The notes under the pieces: model-generated | Seen by the model: only the letters and a program-made list of their open reading frames with translations | Told to the model about the DNA's origin: nothing | Databases searched by the model: none | Shown: positions 11,745-24,418 of the stretch, piece after piece | Layout: every line of letters begins with the position of its first letter | Position numbering within the stretch: position 1 is the first letter of the stretch | Assembly (NCBI GenBank): GCA_020205615.1 | Contig: CM035167.1 | Location: 58,425,023-58,489,022, forward strand | Length of the DNA: 64,000 nt | Source of the DNA: Panax quinquefolius | Taxonomy: Eukaryota; Streptophyta; Magnoliopsida; Apiales; Araliaceae | Reading direction: 5' to 3' | Translations under genes and position numbers: made by a program

Positions 11745-11752
11745 TATAAATA
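11745..11752 (+). promoter_or_regulatory. Element C 5' LTR TATA box
   Basis: TATAAATA followed by GAAAGC, at the same relative place as in the right LTR (17800). Confidence 0.7.
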
Positions 11753-12249
11753 GAAAGCTAAATTTTCATTTTCTAGGATTTTAAAAATCCTATAACTTGA
11801 GAGAGAGAGAGAGATTTCAGATGAAGGAGAAGAGGAAAAGAAAGAGGAAAAGCTTGCTCATGAGCAAACTTTGTCCGACGGAAGGAGATTAAAGAAGAAA
11901 GGTAATCCAAAAACCTAACTTCTAGATTATTTTATTTTTTTTTCTATGTTAAAACATAGTTTAATGAGAATAAGTAGTAAAAGATATTGAGAATGATTTC
12001 ATATGGTTGAAATCGTAAGAAAATGAAGAAATAAGAATTAGAAATTTATTTTATAAATTTCTTAAGGAAGTATAAGATTCGTAAGGATTTTGAGCGATCC
12101 GAATGAATCTTATGATTGAGTAGGCTAAATAAGTAAGGAATGGTGTTCTATAACATCAAATTCCAAGAAAAAGTGAAATCATAATCCAAAATATCGATTA
12201 AAAATGAAGAACAAACGAAGAACACGCGAAGAACACGAAGAACGTTGTT

Positions 12250-12311
12250 GATGGACAAATTTAAAACCATCGTAGTATAATTGTTATTGATGGACAAGTT
12301 TAAAACCATCG
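12250..12311 (+). repeat. Direct repeats with GATGG/CCATC stems
   Basis: Two copies, 39 bp apart start to start, of GATGGACAA.TTTAAAACC followed by ATCG; each copy can fold on GATGG and CCATC. Conserved in the other LTR at about 18318-18379. Confidence 0.75.
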
Positions 12312-15119
12312 CGTATAAGTTAGTTGCTTATTGCTTGGTTAGGAACGGTAGAAAAGTTCATGAAGAACGAATTAAAACTAAGCTATAACGAAGTTATGGC
12401 AAAAATTTTAATAAAAGAAGAACAAAAATTTGAAAGTTAGTAAATGAACCCGAACATGTAGGGTTTCATAAGAATGTAAGAGAACGTATAAAACGTGAGT
12501 CGTGGACTCAAGAACGAACGAATTCCGAGTTCGGATGACCGAATTACGGACGAACGAGCGAAGAACGTTAAAAGCATAAAAATGAATGAAGGGTTAAGAT
12601 TAAGCCAACTAAATGGCATGTTAACAGATTTAGAACGAATTTATGTCTGAGGGGTATTGAAGTACGTAAGATAAGGAAGACAATGGCTTTGGAACGACCT
12701 CGTTCCGAGTTATAACGAAGAAGTTATGAGATCGTAAAATACGTGTCTCAAACTTAATGAAAGACTTAGAAATTTTTCTAGGGTTTAGGCTCGGTAGTAT
12801 GACAAAGATCGATCGAGCTTTGAGAAGTGGCGCCATGATGATCTCGAACTGTTGCTAGAATTGGTGCCGCAGTCACAGAGAGATAATAAAGGACTTAGCG
12901 CCTGGCCTGACCCGAAGAAGAGGAGAGAGAAGTAGGTCGCAGCATGCATGAGAGAGAAAGAAGACGACCTGTACCGCAGCCTTATGGTAGAAAGCAATGC
13001 CCAGAAAAGAGATTTTTATTTCTCAGTTACTGGGGGATGTGCAAGAAAGAAGTATGAACATGTAGTTCACATAATGTAACAATCAATCAAGTCTTTTAAA
13101 ACCTTTAATGAAGGTTGGACAGAAAGGTTAAACGAGATTAAAAGAAGATGAACGCGAGTTACGTAACCGATGTCTGGGGACCGTAGTCGCGATAAACGAA
13201 CGTGAGGGATTGCTATGATTGTGATTCCTTAGACGTTGAGTAACAAGGGTAATGAATAACATTTCGATGTTATGTTATGGTAAGGTAAGATGAATGTAAA
13301 GCGTATAGACGCTGTGAACGCAATGTTGTTGCGAACAACGATCGGTCTTAGCATACAATGATCTGTATGGCTTTGACATTAAGAAAGAATAAAGAACATG
13401 GGGTTCAGGGGATGGATAATAATTGAAAGTAATTATAACTTTGAGTAAAGGTTGAATGAGAGGTTAAGAGACGAGCAACATGAACGTTGAATACGTAAAC
13501 GATCCTCATAAATCGTATTCGCGTTGGACGAACGTTCTAAGTATACCCTGGATGTATAACATAGACGTTGACAAAGGTAGTAAGTAAGATATGAATGGTA
13601 TCAAAAAAGCCGTATCGAACGGTAATAAGATTAATGAAAGCCGAATGTGATTCGGATAAAAATGAGTCCTGAGGTATGTCAATTGCTTGCCAGAAAGCCA
13701 TAAGGAATAAGAAATTGACTTAACAAACATTATAGTTTAATAGTTCGTATTAGTTAAGAGAAATTTAGGTTGTGGTACGATCATAACCTTTGATGGTTGA
13801 CATATGGGAGCTGGGCTAAACAATTCCTTCAGAGAGCGAAGGTATATACGAAACTGGCAACCGATCAAAATCACTGTGATGGCAGTGTAGATGAGACAGG
13901 AACTTGTTTGTTGATTATTTATGGGAAACCACTCAGAGTACCATATGGACTACTAGAAGAGAAGCGATGTGTACTGAGTCCTAGAGAAGTATACGAAGAA
14001 GATAAGAATGTGAATCATCAAAGATGATGAACGTTTTGAGTAAGACATCTTCGTATGTCATGAAACCGTAAACCGATAATGAAAGTTAGTCGCGTAAAAT
14101 TATATTGTAAGAACGCGAACCTTAAGAAGTAAAGTTAATTAAACCAATGTGTAAGTCAAGTATATGACTAATTTGTGTATTTGTTATTTCCTTATGTGTT
14201 ATAGGTATTGGAATGAGCAGTTCAGCGTAAGCTGTAGCTATGCGTAAGGCAAGTTTCCTAGCTTCATTCATATTTTAAATGAATGCTAGTTTCTTAAAAC
14301 ATCTCAGATGTTGAACTTGAGAAGTTCTGTCTATGTGCAAATGTGTGATATTTGTGCAAGGTGGTAGAACGTATGAGGCCTTGTGCCACAATTTGAACAC
14401 TTCGGTGTTTCTGTGAGATGAACTGTTCTATGATTGAACTATTCAATAAAAGAATGTTCTATTTATACATGAACCGTTATTGTTAAGTCTGTGCTTATTG
14501 ATTCTAGCCAGACAGAATGTGTATGAAAAAGAGTAGAGAATTAAAGTATTTCAAAGTGAATGTGACTAATATTTTAAAATGATAGGAATCGAGATTATTC
14601 CTATTGTTCAAGCTGCTTCATAACCTTTGTTCGGTTATCGAAGTTCCAAAGGAACGTTAAACTCTTGAACTTGTAAGTTCAACTATTATGACTTGCTAGG
14701 TAATTGAATGCTCACACTTGCTTTAAATAAAAAAAAAATTCAGCGAACGATGTTAGAAGAATTTAAGGATCCCATAAGGATCAAGCTTACAGTATCCAGA
14801 TGAAGTTCCATTCAGAATGTGAATGAGCGAGAAGATCAAGTGAAGACTTGTAATGTAGAAAGATGAAAATTAAACTATAGACTAGTTTAATGAACTGTAT
14901 GTATCCTTGGTGGCGGATAAAAGTCACTCTTGTAAGATGAAAGGAATAATGTAATTATCATTATTTGTAATGAGAAAAGGTATAAGGTTTTAAAACCTGG
15001 GATTTGAGAGTGTATGTTGTTATATTTCAGTATATAATGATGTATGCAGAATGAATGATGTACTCGTGACGTATGGAATCCGGGTGTGAAGATAGATCGT
15101 ATTTCGGGGCGTTACAAGT

Positions 15120-15131
15120 TGGTATCAGAGC
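15120..15131 (+). promoter_or_regulatory. Element C primer binding site
   Basis: TGGTATCAGAGC, the classic initiator-Met tRNA complement, three bases after the LTR end. Confidence 0.9.
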
Positions 15132-16800
15132 TGATAGGTTATAAACCTAAGGTATGAGTACCTAAGACTATAATTGTAAAGAGAAGGATAAGAAGATCAC
15201 CACGTGATCATAGTAAATCGTAGTAACAGATGAGGTGTTAAACGATGAATGATTTATAGCTAATGCTATGAATGAATGATACCAAGAAGTAGTACGGAAA
15301 GAAGAACTCAGATTGAGTTATAAAGGATAGCATACGAATTAAAGAAAATTCATATTAAGTAAAGAGAAAGTTAGAAGTTGTAAGATTTTAATTGAGGACT
15401 CATGTGATGGCTGAGTTGTATGAATCTTTGTATGGGCAGAGGTTTGTGCTTGGTGTAACAACCACTCAGTTTATTATAGTGATAATCATTGAAATTGGTC
15501 ACGCTATCAAGATGTATATGACGAGAAGGTGAATCTTTTCTCATGTATATAGTTGATAAGTAGAAAATGATAAGATAGGTGCGGGTTCTTGAAACTCATA
15601 CTTATGAAAAGTTTGTGACTCATAGTTATATGCTATGTTTTTGAGCCCTAAGCATATGGATAGTCCTTGATTTGTTCTTGGATTACATATTGCGAAGATA
15701 AGTTCTAAACACATATGGTTGTGAAAGTTCCTAAACACATAAAGTGTGGTACGTTGATGAACTATACTAAGGAATATGAATGTTTAGACTGAAAGTAAGT
15801 ATTTTCAGTAGACTTAGCATTGAAGGTGCTAGAGAAGATTAAGTATTGTCATAAGTAAGACAATGAAGGAAGATGGAGAATAGGATATTCCAAGTCATCT
15901 AGCTATGCTAGATTTCAAAATTTCTTGAAATCGTGCTAATGTGCGCATTTTGAAAATGAAAGAGTTTGTTCAACTTTTGGAACCAATGAATTTTAAAAGA
16001 ACTATTCTTGGTATGTCTATGCTAATTGTTTCGGCTAGACAGAAATTGATTTGAAATATCAAAATGAATTCTATATCATCAGTGCATTTGATGCGAGGAT
16101 GGTAAAAGGATGGAGTTATTAATGCAATTGAACCTAGTGTGGAATTTGATCAGAGGATCAACAACCTGCTATGGTATGATGTATAATGAAGAAGTCATAA
16201 ACTGATGAAGTCCTCAACGTACTGTGAAAAGTGCGGTATCATGATGTCATGAAACATTTTGATGTATTGCAAACGAATTTAAAGAATTAGTCGATGTCAA
16301 GCGAGTTAACTAGACGAATGTTTCAAGTTGATGTCCAATTTATTGGTATGGTTGAGGCTATTTGATTTGGCTAAAACAAATGGTATGTCAAGATTAAAAG
16401 AAAATCGAGCTTTCTTTAAAGAGCTATGCCCAACCAAATTGTTTTGGTGCGGAATCTAATGAGTAAGTCTGAGGTGAACATACTCCGAAATGGAGTTATA
16501 CGATGGGTTGATCACCTTCGTATGGAAGAGGTAGTTTACCTTCTTGGTGATTGTAAACTAACCGTGGAAAGAAAGGTTATGGCGTTATGCTGTTTAACCT
16601 AATAAGAGTTCATGGTCAATTTGACCCCTCAGCAGAAGTATGAAATGTTTTAAAGGATATTTTATATTCCTCGCTATTCCTTCTACTTTATGATTCTGGA
16701 TAGGTTATGGAGGTTAGGAATGATGGGAAGATAAGAACTTCTTTGAAGAGAAGTTAAGAAAAAGAGAAAGCTAAAAATTTCGAGGACGAAATTCTGTGAA

Positions 16801-16811
16801 GAAGGGAAGAA
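16801..16811 (+). promoter_or_regulatory. Second PPT-like block
   Basis: GAAGGGAAGAA followed by TGTGATGACCTGGG, preceded by GAGGACGAAATTC. It looks like the 3' end of another element family: tract plus an LTR-like start. It lies 70 bp before the functional-looking tract. Confidence 0.5.
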
Positions 16812-16866
16812 TGTGATGACCTGGGTAAGGGTTGGTTTTAAGAAATTCTGAGGACGTAATTTTTAT

Positions 16867-16879
16867 AAGGAGGGAAGAA
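16867..16879 (+). promoter_or_regulatory. Element C polypurine tract
   Basis: AAGGAGGGAAGAA directly abutting the LTR start TGTAACAACCCG. Confidence 0.85.
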
Positions 16880-19800
16880 TGTAACAACCCGAAATTTTGG
16901 ATTATCCAGAATTTAGGTTTAAAGAATTAGTTATTAATAAAAGAAATTTTTATTAATACTATTATGTGCTATGTGTTTATTAATCGTTCTATAACCTAGG
17001 ATGATTATAAGTCGGGAGGATTCTGGCTACGAGCTAGATTTAATGAGCAAGAATTTTCAAGACTAAAATGAATGTTTTCCGGGAACAAAAATATTTTCAG
17101 GGAAAAAGACGAAATATGCACTATTCACCCATTTTTGCTTGGAGATTTATTTTGAAATTCCGAGAAGTTATTGATTACGTTAAATGTTGAGACTTGATGG
17201 AATATTCAATAATATTTCAGTTATGGAAAAAAATGAAGTTTTCGCCTGCGGACTCAAAACCTAAGGGTTAGGAAAAGTGAGTTCCGCGAATGTAATGAGT
17301 ACGTATAATAACTAGGGTTATTATGCGTGAGAAATATGAGTATGATACGAGTTATTATACGAGTATAGAAAGAAGAATAGTATGACGTATAATACAAATA
17401 TCGTACGAGTTAAATACAAAGAGATTACGAGAATACGAGAAAAGAATGCGTAGAATACGTTTAGTCTTAATGGACTTGGTATTCATGGACTTTGTAGAAT
17501 CCAATTGAACTTGGATTATGTCAAGCCCAATGATTTGTGAAATCAAGCCCAAGTTAGGCCCAATAAGAATTAGGGTTAAGGCCCAAACCAAGAAAAGAAA
17601 CCGTGGATCGAACCGATTGATAAACGGATGGGTAAGAACCATTGGGACAACCCATGGGGTGACCTATGGGCATGTGGGCCGGCCACTTCGCCACCAAGTA
17701 AGGGTGGTGGCCAAGTTAACTTGGTGGCTAAGATGTGGAGGATGTGAGAATAGTAACTTTAGGGGCGAAATGACCATTTTGACCCTAGCTTTGAAAATCT
17801 ATAAATAGAAAGCTAAATTTTCATTTTCTAGGATTTTGAAAATCCTATAACTTGAGAGAGAGAGATAGGGAGATTTCGGATGAAGGAGAAGAGGAAAAGA
17901 AAGAGGAAAAGCTTGCTCATGAGCAAACTTTGTCCGACGGAAGGAGATTAAAGAAGAAAGGTAATCCAAAAACCTAACTTCTAGATTATTTTATTTTTTT
18001 TTCTATGTTAAAACATAGTTTAATGAGAATAAGTAGTAAAAGATATTGAGAATGATTTCATATGGTTGAAATCGTAAGAAAATGAAGAAATAAGAATTAG
18101 AAATTTATTTTATAAATTTCTTAAGGAAGTATAAGATTCGTAAGGATTTTGAGCGATCCGAATGAATCTTATGATTGAGTAGGCTAAATAAGTAAGGAAT
18201 GGTGTTCTATAACATCAAATTCCAAGAAAAGTGATATCATAATCCAAAATATCAATTAAAAATGAAGAACGGACGAAGAACATGAAGAACACGCGAAGAA
18301 CACGAAGAACGTTGTTGATGGACAAATTTAAAACCATCGTAGTATAATTGTTGTTGATGGACAAGTTTAAAACCATCGCGTATAAGTTAGTTGCTTATTG
18401 TTTGGTTAGTAACGGTAGAAACGTTCATGAAGAACGAATTAAAACTAAGCTATAACGAAGTTATGACGAAAATTTTAATAAAAGAAGAATGAAAATTTGA
18501 AAGTTAGTAAATGAACCCGAACGTGTAGGGTTTCCTAAGAATGTAAGAGAAAGTATAAAACGTGAGTCGTGGACTCAAGAACGAACGAATTCCGAGTTCG
18601 GATGACCGAATAACGGACGAACGAGCGAAGAACGTTAAAAGCGTAAAAATGAATAAAGGGTTAAGATTAATCCAATTAAATGGCATGTTAACGGATTCAG
18701 AATGAATTTCTATTCGAGGGGTATTGAAGTACGTAAGATAAGGAAGAGAATGACTTTGGAACGACCTCGTTCTGAGTTATAACGAAGAAGTTATGAGATC
18801 GTAAAGTACGCGACTCAAACTTAATGAAAGACTTAGAAATTTTTCTAGGGTTTAGGCTTGCATTGCAATACCGATGGAAGCTGAAACTGTGAAGTGGTGC
18901 CGTAGCACGATCCGTTCCTCATTAGCTGCCATTAATTGGCACGCAAAGACGAGAGATAACAAAGGACTTGGCGTAGCAAAACAGACGAAGGAAGAGAGAG
19001 AGAGAAGTAGGTCGTGTGCATGGACGAGAGAAAGGAAGGAGCCACGGCATGCGCATGCGCATGTGTAAAACAATCTTGCGAAAATGAGAGTTTTATTTCT
19101 CAGTTACTGGGGGATGTTCAAGAAAGAAGTATGAACATGTAGTTCACGTAATGTAACACTCAATCAAGTGTTTTAAAACCTTTAATGAAGGTTGGACAGA
19201 AAGATTAAACGAGATTAAAAGAAGATGAACGCGAGTTACGTAACCGATGTCTGGGGACCGTAGTCGCGATAAACGAGCGTGAGGGATTGCTATGATTGTG
19301 ATTCCTTAGACGTTGAGTAACGAGGGTAATGAATAACATTTCGATGTTATGTTATGGTAAGGTAAGATGAATGTAAAGCGTATAGACGCTGTGAACACAA
19401 CGTTGTTGCAAAGAACGATCGGTCTTAGCATACAATGATCTCTATGGCTTCGACATTAAGAAAGAACAAAGAACATGGGGTTCAGGGGATGGATAATAAT
19501 TGAAAGTAATTAAAACCTTGAGTAAAGGTTGAATGAGAGGTTAAGAGATGAGAAACATGAACGTTGAATACATAAACGATCCTCGTAAATCGTATTCGCA
19601 TTGGACGAACATTCTATGTATACCCTGGATGTATAACATAGACGTTGACGAAGGTAGTAAGTAAGATATGAATGGTATCAAGAAAGCCGTATCGAACGGT
19701 AATAAGATTAATGAAACCCGAATGTGATTCGGATAAAAATGAGTCATGAGGTATGTCAATTGCTTGCTAGAAAGCCATAAGGAATAAGAAATTGACTTAA

Positions 19801-21126
19801 CGAACATTATAGTTTAATAGTTCCTATAAGTTAAGAGAAATTTAGGTTGTGGTATGATCGTAACCTTTGATGGTTGACATATGAGAGTTGGGCTAAACAA
19901 TTCCTTCAGAGAGCGAAGGTATATACAAAACTGGCAACCGATCTAACTCATTGTGATGGCAGTGTAGATGAGACGAGAACTTGTTTGTTGGTTGTTTGTG
20001 GGAAACCACTCAGAGTACCATATGTTACTACTAGCAAAGAAGCAATGTGTACTAAGTCCAAGAGAAGTAAACGAAGAAGATAAGAATGTGAATCATCAAA
20101 GATGATGAACGTTTTGAGTAAGACATCTCCGTATGTCATGAAACCGTAAACCGGTAATGAAAGTTAGTCGCGTAAAATTATATTGTAAGAACGTGAACCT
20201 TAAGAAGTAAAGTTAAGTAAACCAATGCGTAAGTCAAGTATATGACTAATTGGTGTATTTGTTATTTCCTTATGTGTTATAGGGATTGGAATGAAGCGAT
20301 TCAAAGTAAGTCATAAGCTATCATAAAGGCAAGTTTCCTAACTTCATTCATATTTTAAATGAATGCTAGTTTCTTAAAACTTCTCAGATGTTTAACTTGA
20401 GAAGTTTTGTCTATATGCAAATGTGTGATATTTGTGCAAGGTGGTAGAACGTATGAATCCTTGTGCCACAATTTGAACACTTCGGTGTTTCTGTGAGATG
20501 AACTGTTCTATGATTGAACTATTCAATAAAAGAATGTTCTATTTATACATGAACCGTTATTGTTAAGTCTGTGCTATTGATTCTAGCCAGACAGAATGTG
20601 TATGAAAAAGAGTACAGAATTAAAGTATTTCAAAGTGAATGTGAGTAATGTTTTAAAATGATAAGAATCGAGATTATTCCTATTGTTCAAGCTGCTTCAT
20701 AACCTTTGTTCGGTTATCGAAGTTTCAAAGGAATGTTAAACTCTTGAAGTTGTATGTCCAACTGTTATGACTTGCTGGGCAATTGAATGCTCACACTTGC
20801 TTTAAATGAAAAACATTTTCAGCGAACGATGTTAGAAGAATTTAAGGATCCCGTAAGGATCAAGCTGACGGTATCCAGATGAAGTGCCATTCAGAATGTG
20901 AATGGGCGAGAAGATCAAGTGAAGACTTGTACTGTAGAAAGATGAAAATTAAACTATAGACTAGTTTAATGAACTGTATATATCCTTGGTGGTGGATAAA
21001 AGTCACTCTTGTAAGATGAAAGGAATAATGTAATTATCATTATTTGTAATGAGAAAAGTTATAAGGTTTTTAGAACCTGGGATTTGAGAGTGTATGTTGT
21101 TATATTTCAGTATATAATGATGTATG
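16880..21126 (+). repeat. Element C 3' LTR, first part
   Basis: Matches 10849-15048 nearly throughout. Interrupted at ATGATGTATG by the insert starting TGTGACAACCCC. The 18856-19080 block is unlike the left LTR although both sides of it match closely. TATA box at 17800-17807. Confidence 0.92.
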
Positions 21127-22194
21127 TGTGACAACCCCAAAATAGGTCCATTCCATCCAACCCATTCTGAGTCGCCAAATACATGGTACAGAAAACAACT
21201 ACAACTTTATTACAAAAATTGTCGTGCAAAATACAACAACACATATGCTGTGTGTTTGGATACAAATATATACCAACTGTAACCCTGGACACAAACTTTG
21301 GATGACACATCACAATGACACCTTACATAAAGGTATAGTCAAAAACTGTTTTAGAAATTAGAATCTTTGGGAAGTGCTCAAGGAAACCTTCGTACATAGG
21401 AGGCCATACTTCTAGGTTATGATAGATATCATATGGCCACAGAATTATCCTTGGTTGACACAATAGACCCCAAAGAAAAATGAGAAGATTACTATCATAT
21501 TCTTCCCAATGGTGAGTCTTCTCTTGACATATCATTATCTCCACAGTCTCTAATTGGGTATTATACTCCAAACAAACACCTTGATTATATAGGTAGTGCT
21601 TGTAAATATACTCAGCAAGTGGATGTGCACAACCCTGTCTTATGATGACACGAGGTTGTATGTCATTAGACATCTTGTATGATAGTGGAAAAACACCATT
21701 CCAAGTTAAATTCACCTCACCCTCAACATCTATAGACCACCGTTCTATTTCCCCTGTTATTCCCTTGTCCCAAATACACTTTTATTACACGAAAGGAATT
21801 GTGAAGCAAAAAGGTGAGTACAACTAGCTCGATAAAAATATTATGACTAAAGATAAATAAATTATCAATAGCCTTCAATGATAACAAATCGAGATTTAGA
21901 ACATATGGTAGATGATAAAACTTTTCAACCATAGTTGCGTGAATGAATGATCCATTAGAAGAGTCGAATAGACCATAAAATCTATTAACTTCTCCATGTT
22001 AAAAGTCCATCAACAATGTTTTATCCACAGTAACATTAATCAACAATTCACATCCACAATCACGTGTATAACTCATAATCGTAATTGTAGTTCTAAATTC
22101 CTTTCCTCATCCAGGACAAAGTTAATTTTCATCACCAAAACATCAAAGATCATGGTTATACCAAATCACGCCTTCTGTTCATAATCATATCTTG

Positions 22195-22412
22195 ATAAAT
22201 TCATCTTTGCACTACGGGCCAAAGATATTCATCAACAGATTCATCTTTGCACTCTTGGCCAAAGATATTCAATAACATGTCATCTTTGCACTACGGGCCA
22301 AAGATATTCATCGATTAATTCATGTTCATCTAAACACATGTTCATCTTCGCACTATCGCCAAAGATATTCATCGAAATCATTCATCTTTGCACTACATGC
22401 CAAAGATATTCG
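22195..22412 (-). repeat. ATCTTTG...CAAAGAT hairpin array
   Basis: Five units of about 40-50 bp built on ATCTTTGCACTACGGGCC followed by AAAGAT. The 7-base arms ATCTTTG and CAAAGAT pair around a 10-base loop; spacers are AT-rich and variable. One unit (about 22346) has a degraded loop. Same array in the other LTR at 26585-26802. Confidence 0.88.
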
Positions 22413-22654
22413 GTTATATCATCATTTAGGACTGCGGATGATGAAAAATATTTTAAAGAAAACGAATCCAGTGAAACAAAATAATAAATATTAAGGATTC
22501 ATACTTCAGCTATTCCATGTCCAAAAATACCTCATAAATAATCATAGTGGAGTAAAATTCAAGAATGATCAAAACATGGATACAATTAAAGCTAGTATCC
22601 AGAATAGATATTTTGGACAAAAAGAAGAAAATTTCATTTTTCGGTGAATAGTGC

Positions 22655-22805
22655 CGTATACGTGAATAGTAACTCCGACACCAAAAGATAAAAATTTCAT
22701 AAAATACATCATCATGTTTCGTGAATAGTACTCATGAATAGTAAATCATGAATAGTAACTCATAAATAGTAACTCGCGAATAGTAACTAATGAATAGTAA
22801 CCCCG
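22655..22805 (-). repeat. GTGAATAGTAACT minisatellite
   Basis: About eight tandem or near-tandem copies of a 12-14 bp unit (TGAATAGTAACTC and variants), matching 27030-27185 in the other LTR. Confidence 0.85.
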
Positions 22806-24405
22806 ACATAAAAAAGTTCCAAATTTGATAAAAAGTTCAAACCAATATTTTAGCATAATGATATTGAACAAATAATATCATTTATGAAGAAAATAATCTC
22901 CCTTACCTTAGAAATAATAGTACTTCTGACTAGAATACTGGATATAATGCTAAAAGAACTTGCACCGTATTGCAATACTTGAAGTACTAAAATGCTCGAT
23001 ATATAGAGAGAGAAAGACAGGGAAATCTTTAGTTTCTGGTGTGATTTTTAATTCTAACCTAAGCACCTATTTATAGGAAAATGCTTAGAACACCAAATCA
23101 GAAAATTTAATAAAATATTATTATATTTATATAAATTTCCTACGTACACCAAGAATCTGAATTCAACATGCATTCAACACCAGTGGGGCCCACCAACAAT
23201 ATAAAAAACGTTTTTCTTAATAAAAATTATTAAAACTTCAAAATTAATTATTCCAGAACTTCAATAATTCATAATAAATAGCCCTTTTATCAGAAAATTT
23301 GAATCTCGCGATTGTTTATAGGAAATTCAATTCTCTATAACTTTGCAAAAGAAAGGTTTTCCAAATTCCAAACAGAAATTGACCAAAATCCACATACGGA
23401 TGATTTTATAGGCTATAATCAAATTTCAGTCAAGAAATGGGGTCCACCGACACACAAAACATGTGTTAATCATTTAATGCAACAAAAATACTCTTCCTCC
23501 TCATATACTCATATATCACACATTCATTGTAAAAATATCATCATTATTATATTATAATAAAATATTATTTTATCAGAAAAGATAAAATATCGATTTTCAA
23601 CAATTGTCACTTTAAAAATTTTTCTCCATCTATATCCACATAAAATGAATATTTTCCTCATCATATAAATCAATAATTAATTATTCACAAATAATATTAC
23701 GTAATCACAATAATGACAACCAGGCGGTTCCGAGAAAGAGGGGCTTTCAATAAGAATTTCTCCTTCTTCAAGCAAGCATTAGGTGACCAAATCTCTCCTT
23801 AGATGTAACTTTATAGACATTGCCAATAATGTTATCGAATAATATTATTCGGATAATATGAATTTTTGCTTCGATAATGGAAAATACCGTGTTGACAATT
23901 ATTAAAACAACGATAATATAAAATATCAACGCAATAATTATTGAATCAATAAAATAATTGAACAAGAATTCTTTGTAACAATTATTGAGTAGTGCCTTTT
24001 TACGTAAGAATTAATAATTGGTACAATACTGCAGTGCTTTCTTGTCGCAACAACGCGTATTCATCGTATTTTAACCACCGGGTATTCCAACGGTGTTAAT
24101 TGTAACAACTACTGCCAGTTATTTATAAAAACTCAAATTTGTCATTTTCTTCATCCGACGCTTATTACATTATGGGGCCCACAAATGGTCTGGCTTGTCG
24201 CATTTAATATTCCCAAGCGAAAAGAATATTCCACGACCAAAACGAATATTCCCAGCAACAATGAATATTTTATAACCACTTGCGTATTTTGAAAAAAATT
24301 CATATATCACCCTTAACTTTAACTTTTATTAATTTAACCATTTCTTTGAATAGTAATTATAAGAAAAATTGAATACTTTTATTTCATAAAATTCGGGGTC
24401 TTACA

Positions 24406-24418
24406 ATCTCCCCTTCTT
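24406..24418 (-). promoter_or_regulatory. Element AB polypurine tract
   Basis: Minus strand AAGAAGGGGAGAT immediately before TGTAAGACCCC. Confidence 0.8.

Larger units (their letters stand above)
10849..15116 (+). repeat. Element C 5' LTR (4.27 kb)
   Basis: Begins TGTAACAACCCG and ends GGGGCGTTACA. Closely similar to the right LTR except for a strongly diverged block at about 12795-13010. Holds a TATA box, a GA run at 11800-11814, a donor-like AAAG|GTAATCC at 11902, two direct repeats at 12250-12311, and the sequence TGCTCACACTTGCTTT near its end. Small frames inside it (for example 11295-11753, 13797-14027) are not judged to be genes. Confidence 0.92.
15132..16879 (+). other. Element C interior, essentially non-coding
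   Basis: No long frame on either strand. One short stretch near 15408-15455 reads MAELYESLYGQRF, resembling the integrase motif around YEALYGRK, so the interior probably derives from a decayed pol. The 3' end carries two PPT-like blocks. Nothing else recognised. Confidence 0.6.
21127..24405 (-). repeat. Element AB 3' LTR
   Basis: TGTGACAACCCC to GGGGTCTTACA. TATA box at 23068-23075 and donor-like AAG|GTAAGGGAG near 22917 (minus strand). Contains the hairpin array at 22195-22412 and the GTGAATAGTA array at 22655-22805. Confidence 0.93.

Noticed and set aside
11295..11753. 152-codon ORF, with a relative at 17518-17808
   Set aside because: It lies upstream of the LTR TATA box in both LTR copies; the frame differs between copies and has no recognisable motif. 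Similarity follows from LTR duplication.
13797..14027. 76-codon ORF shared with 19874-20083
   Set aside because: The same LTR segment in two copies; C-termini differ by frameshift, so no evidence of selection.
22195..22412. CRISPR-like array: repeats with variable spacers
   Set aside because: Repeats are degenerate, spacers too uneven, no cas genes, and the array is duplicated inside both LTRs of a plant retroelement.
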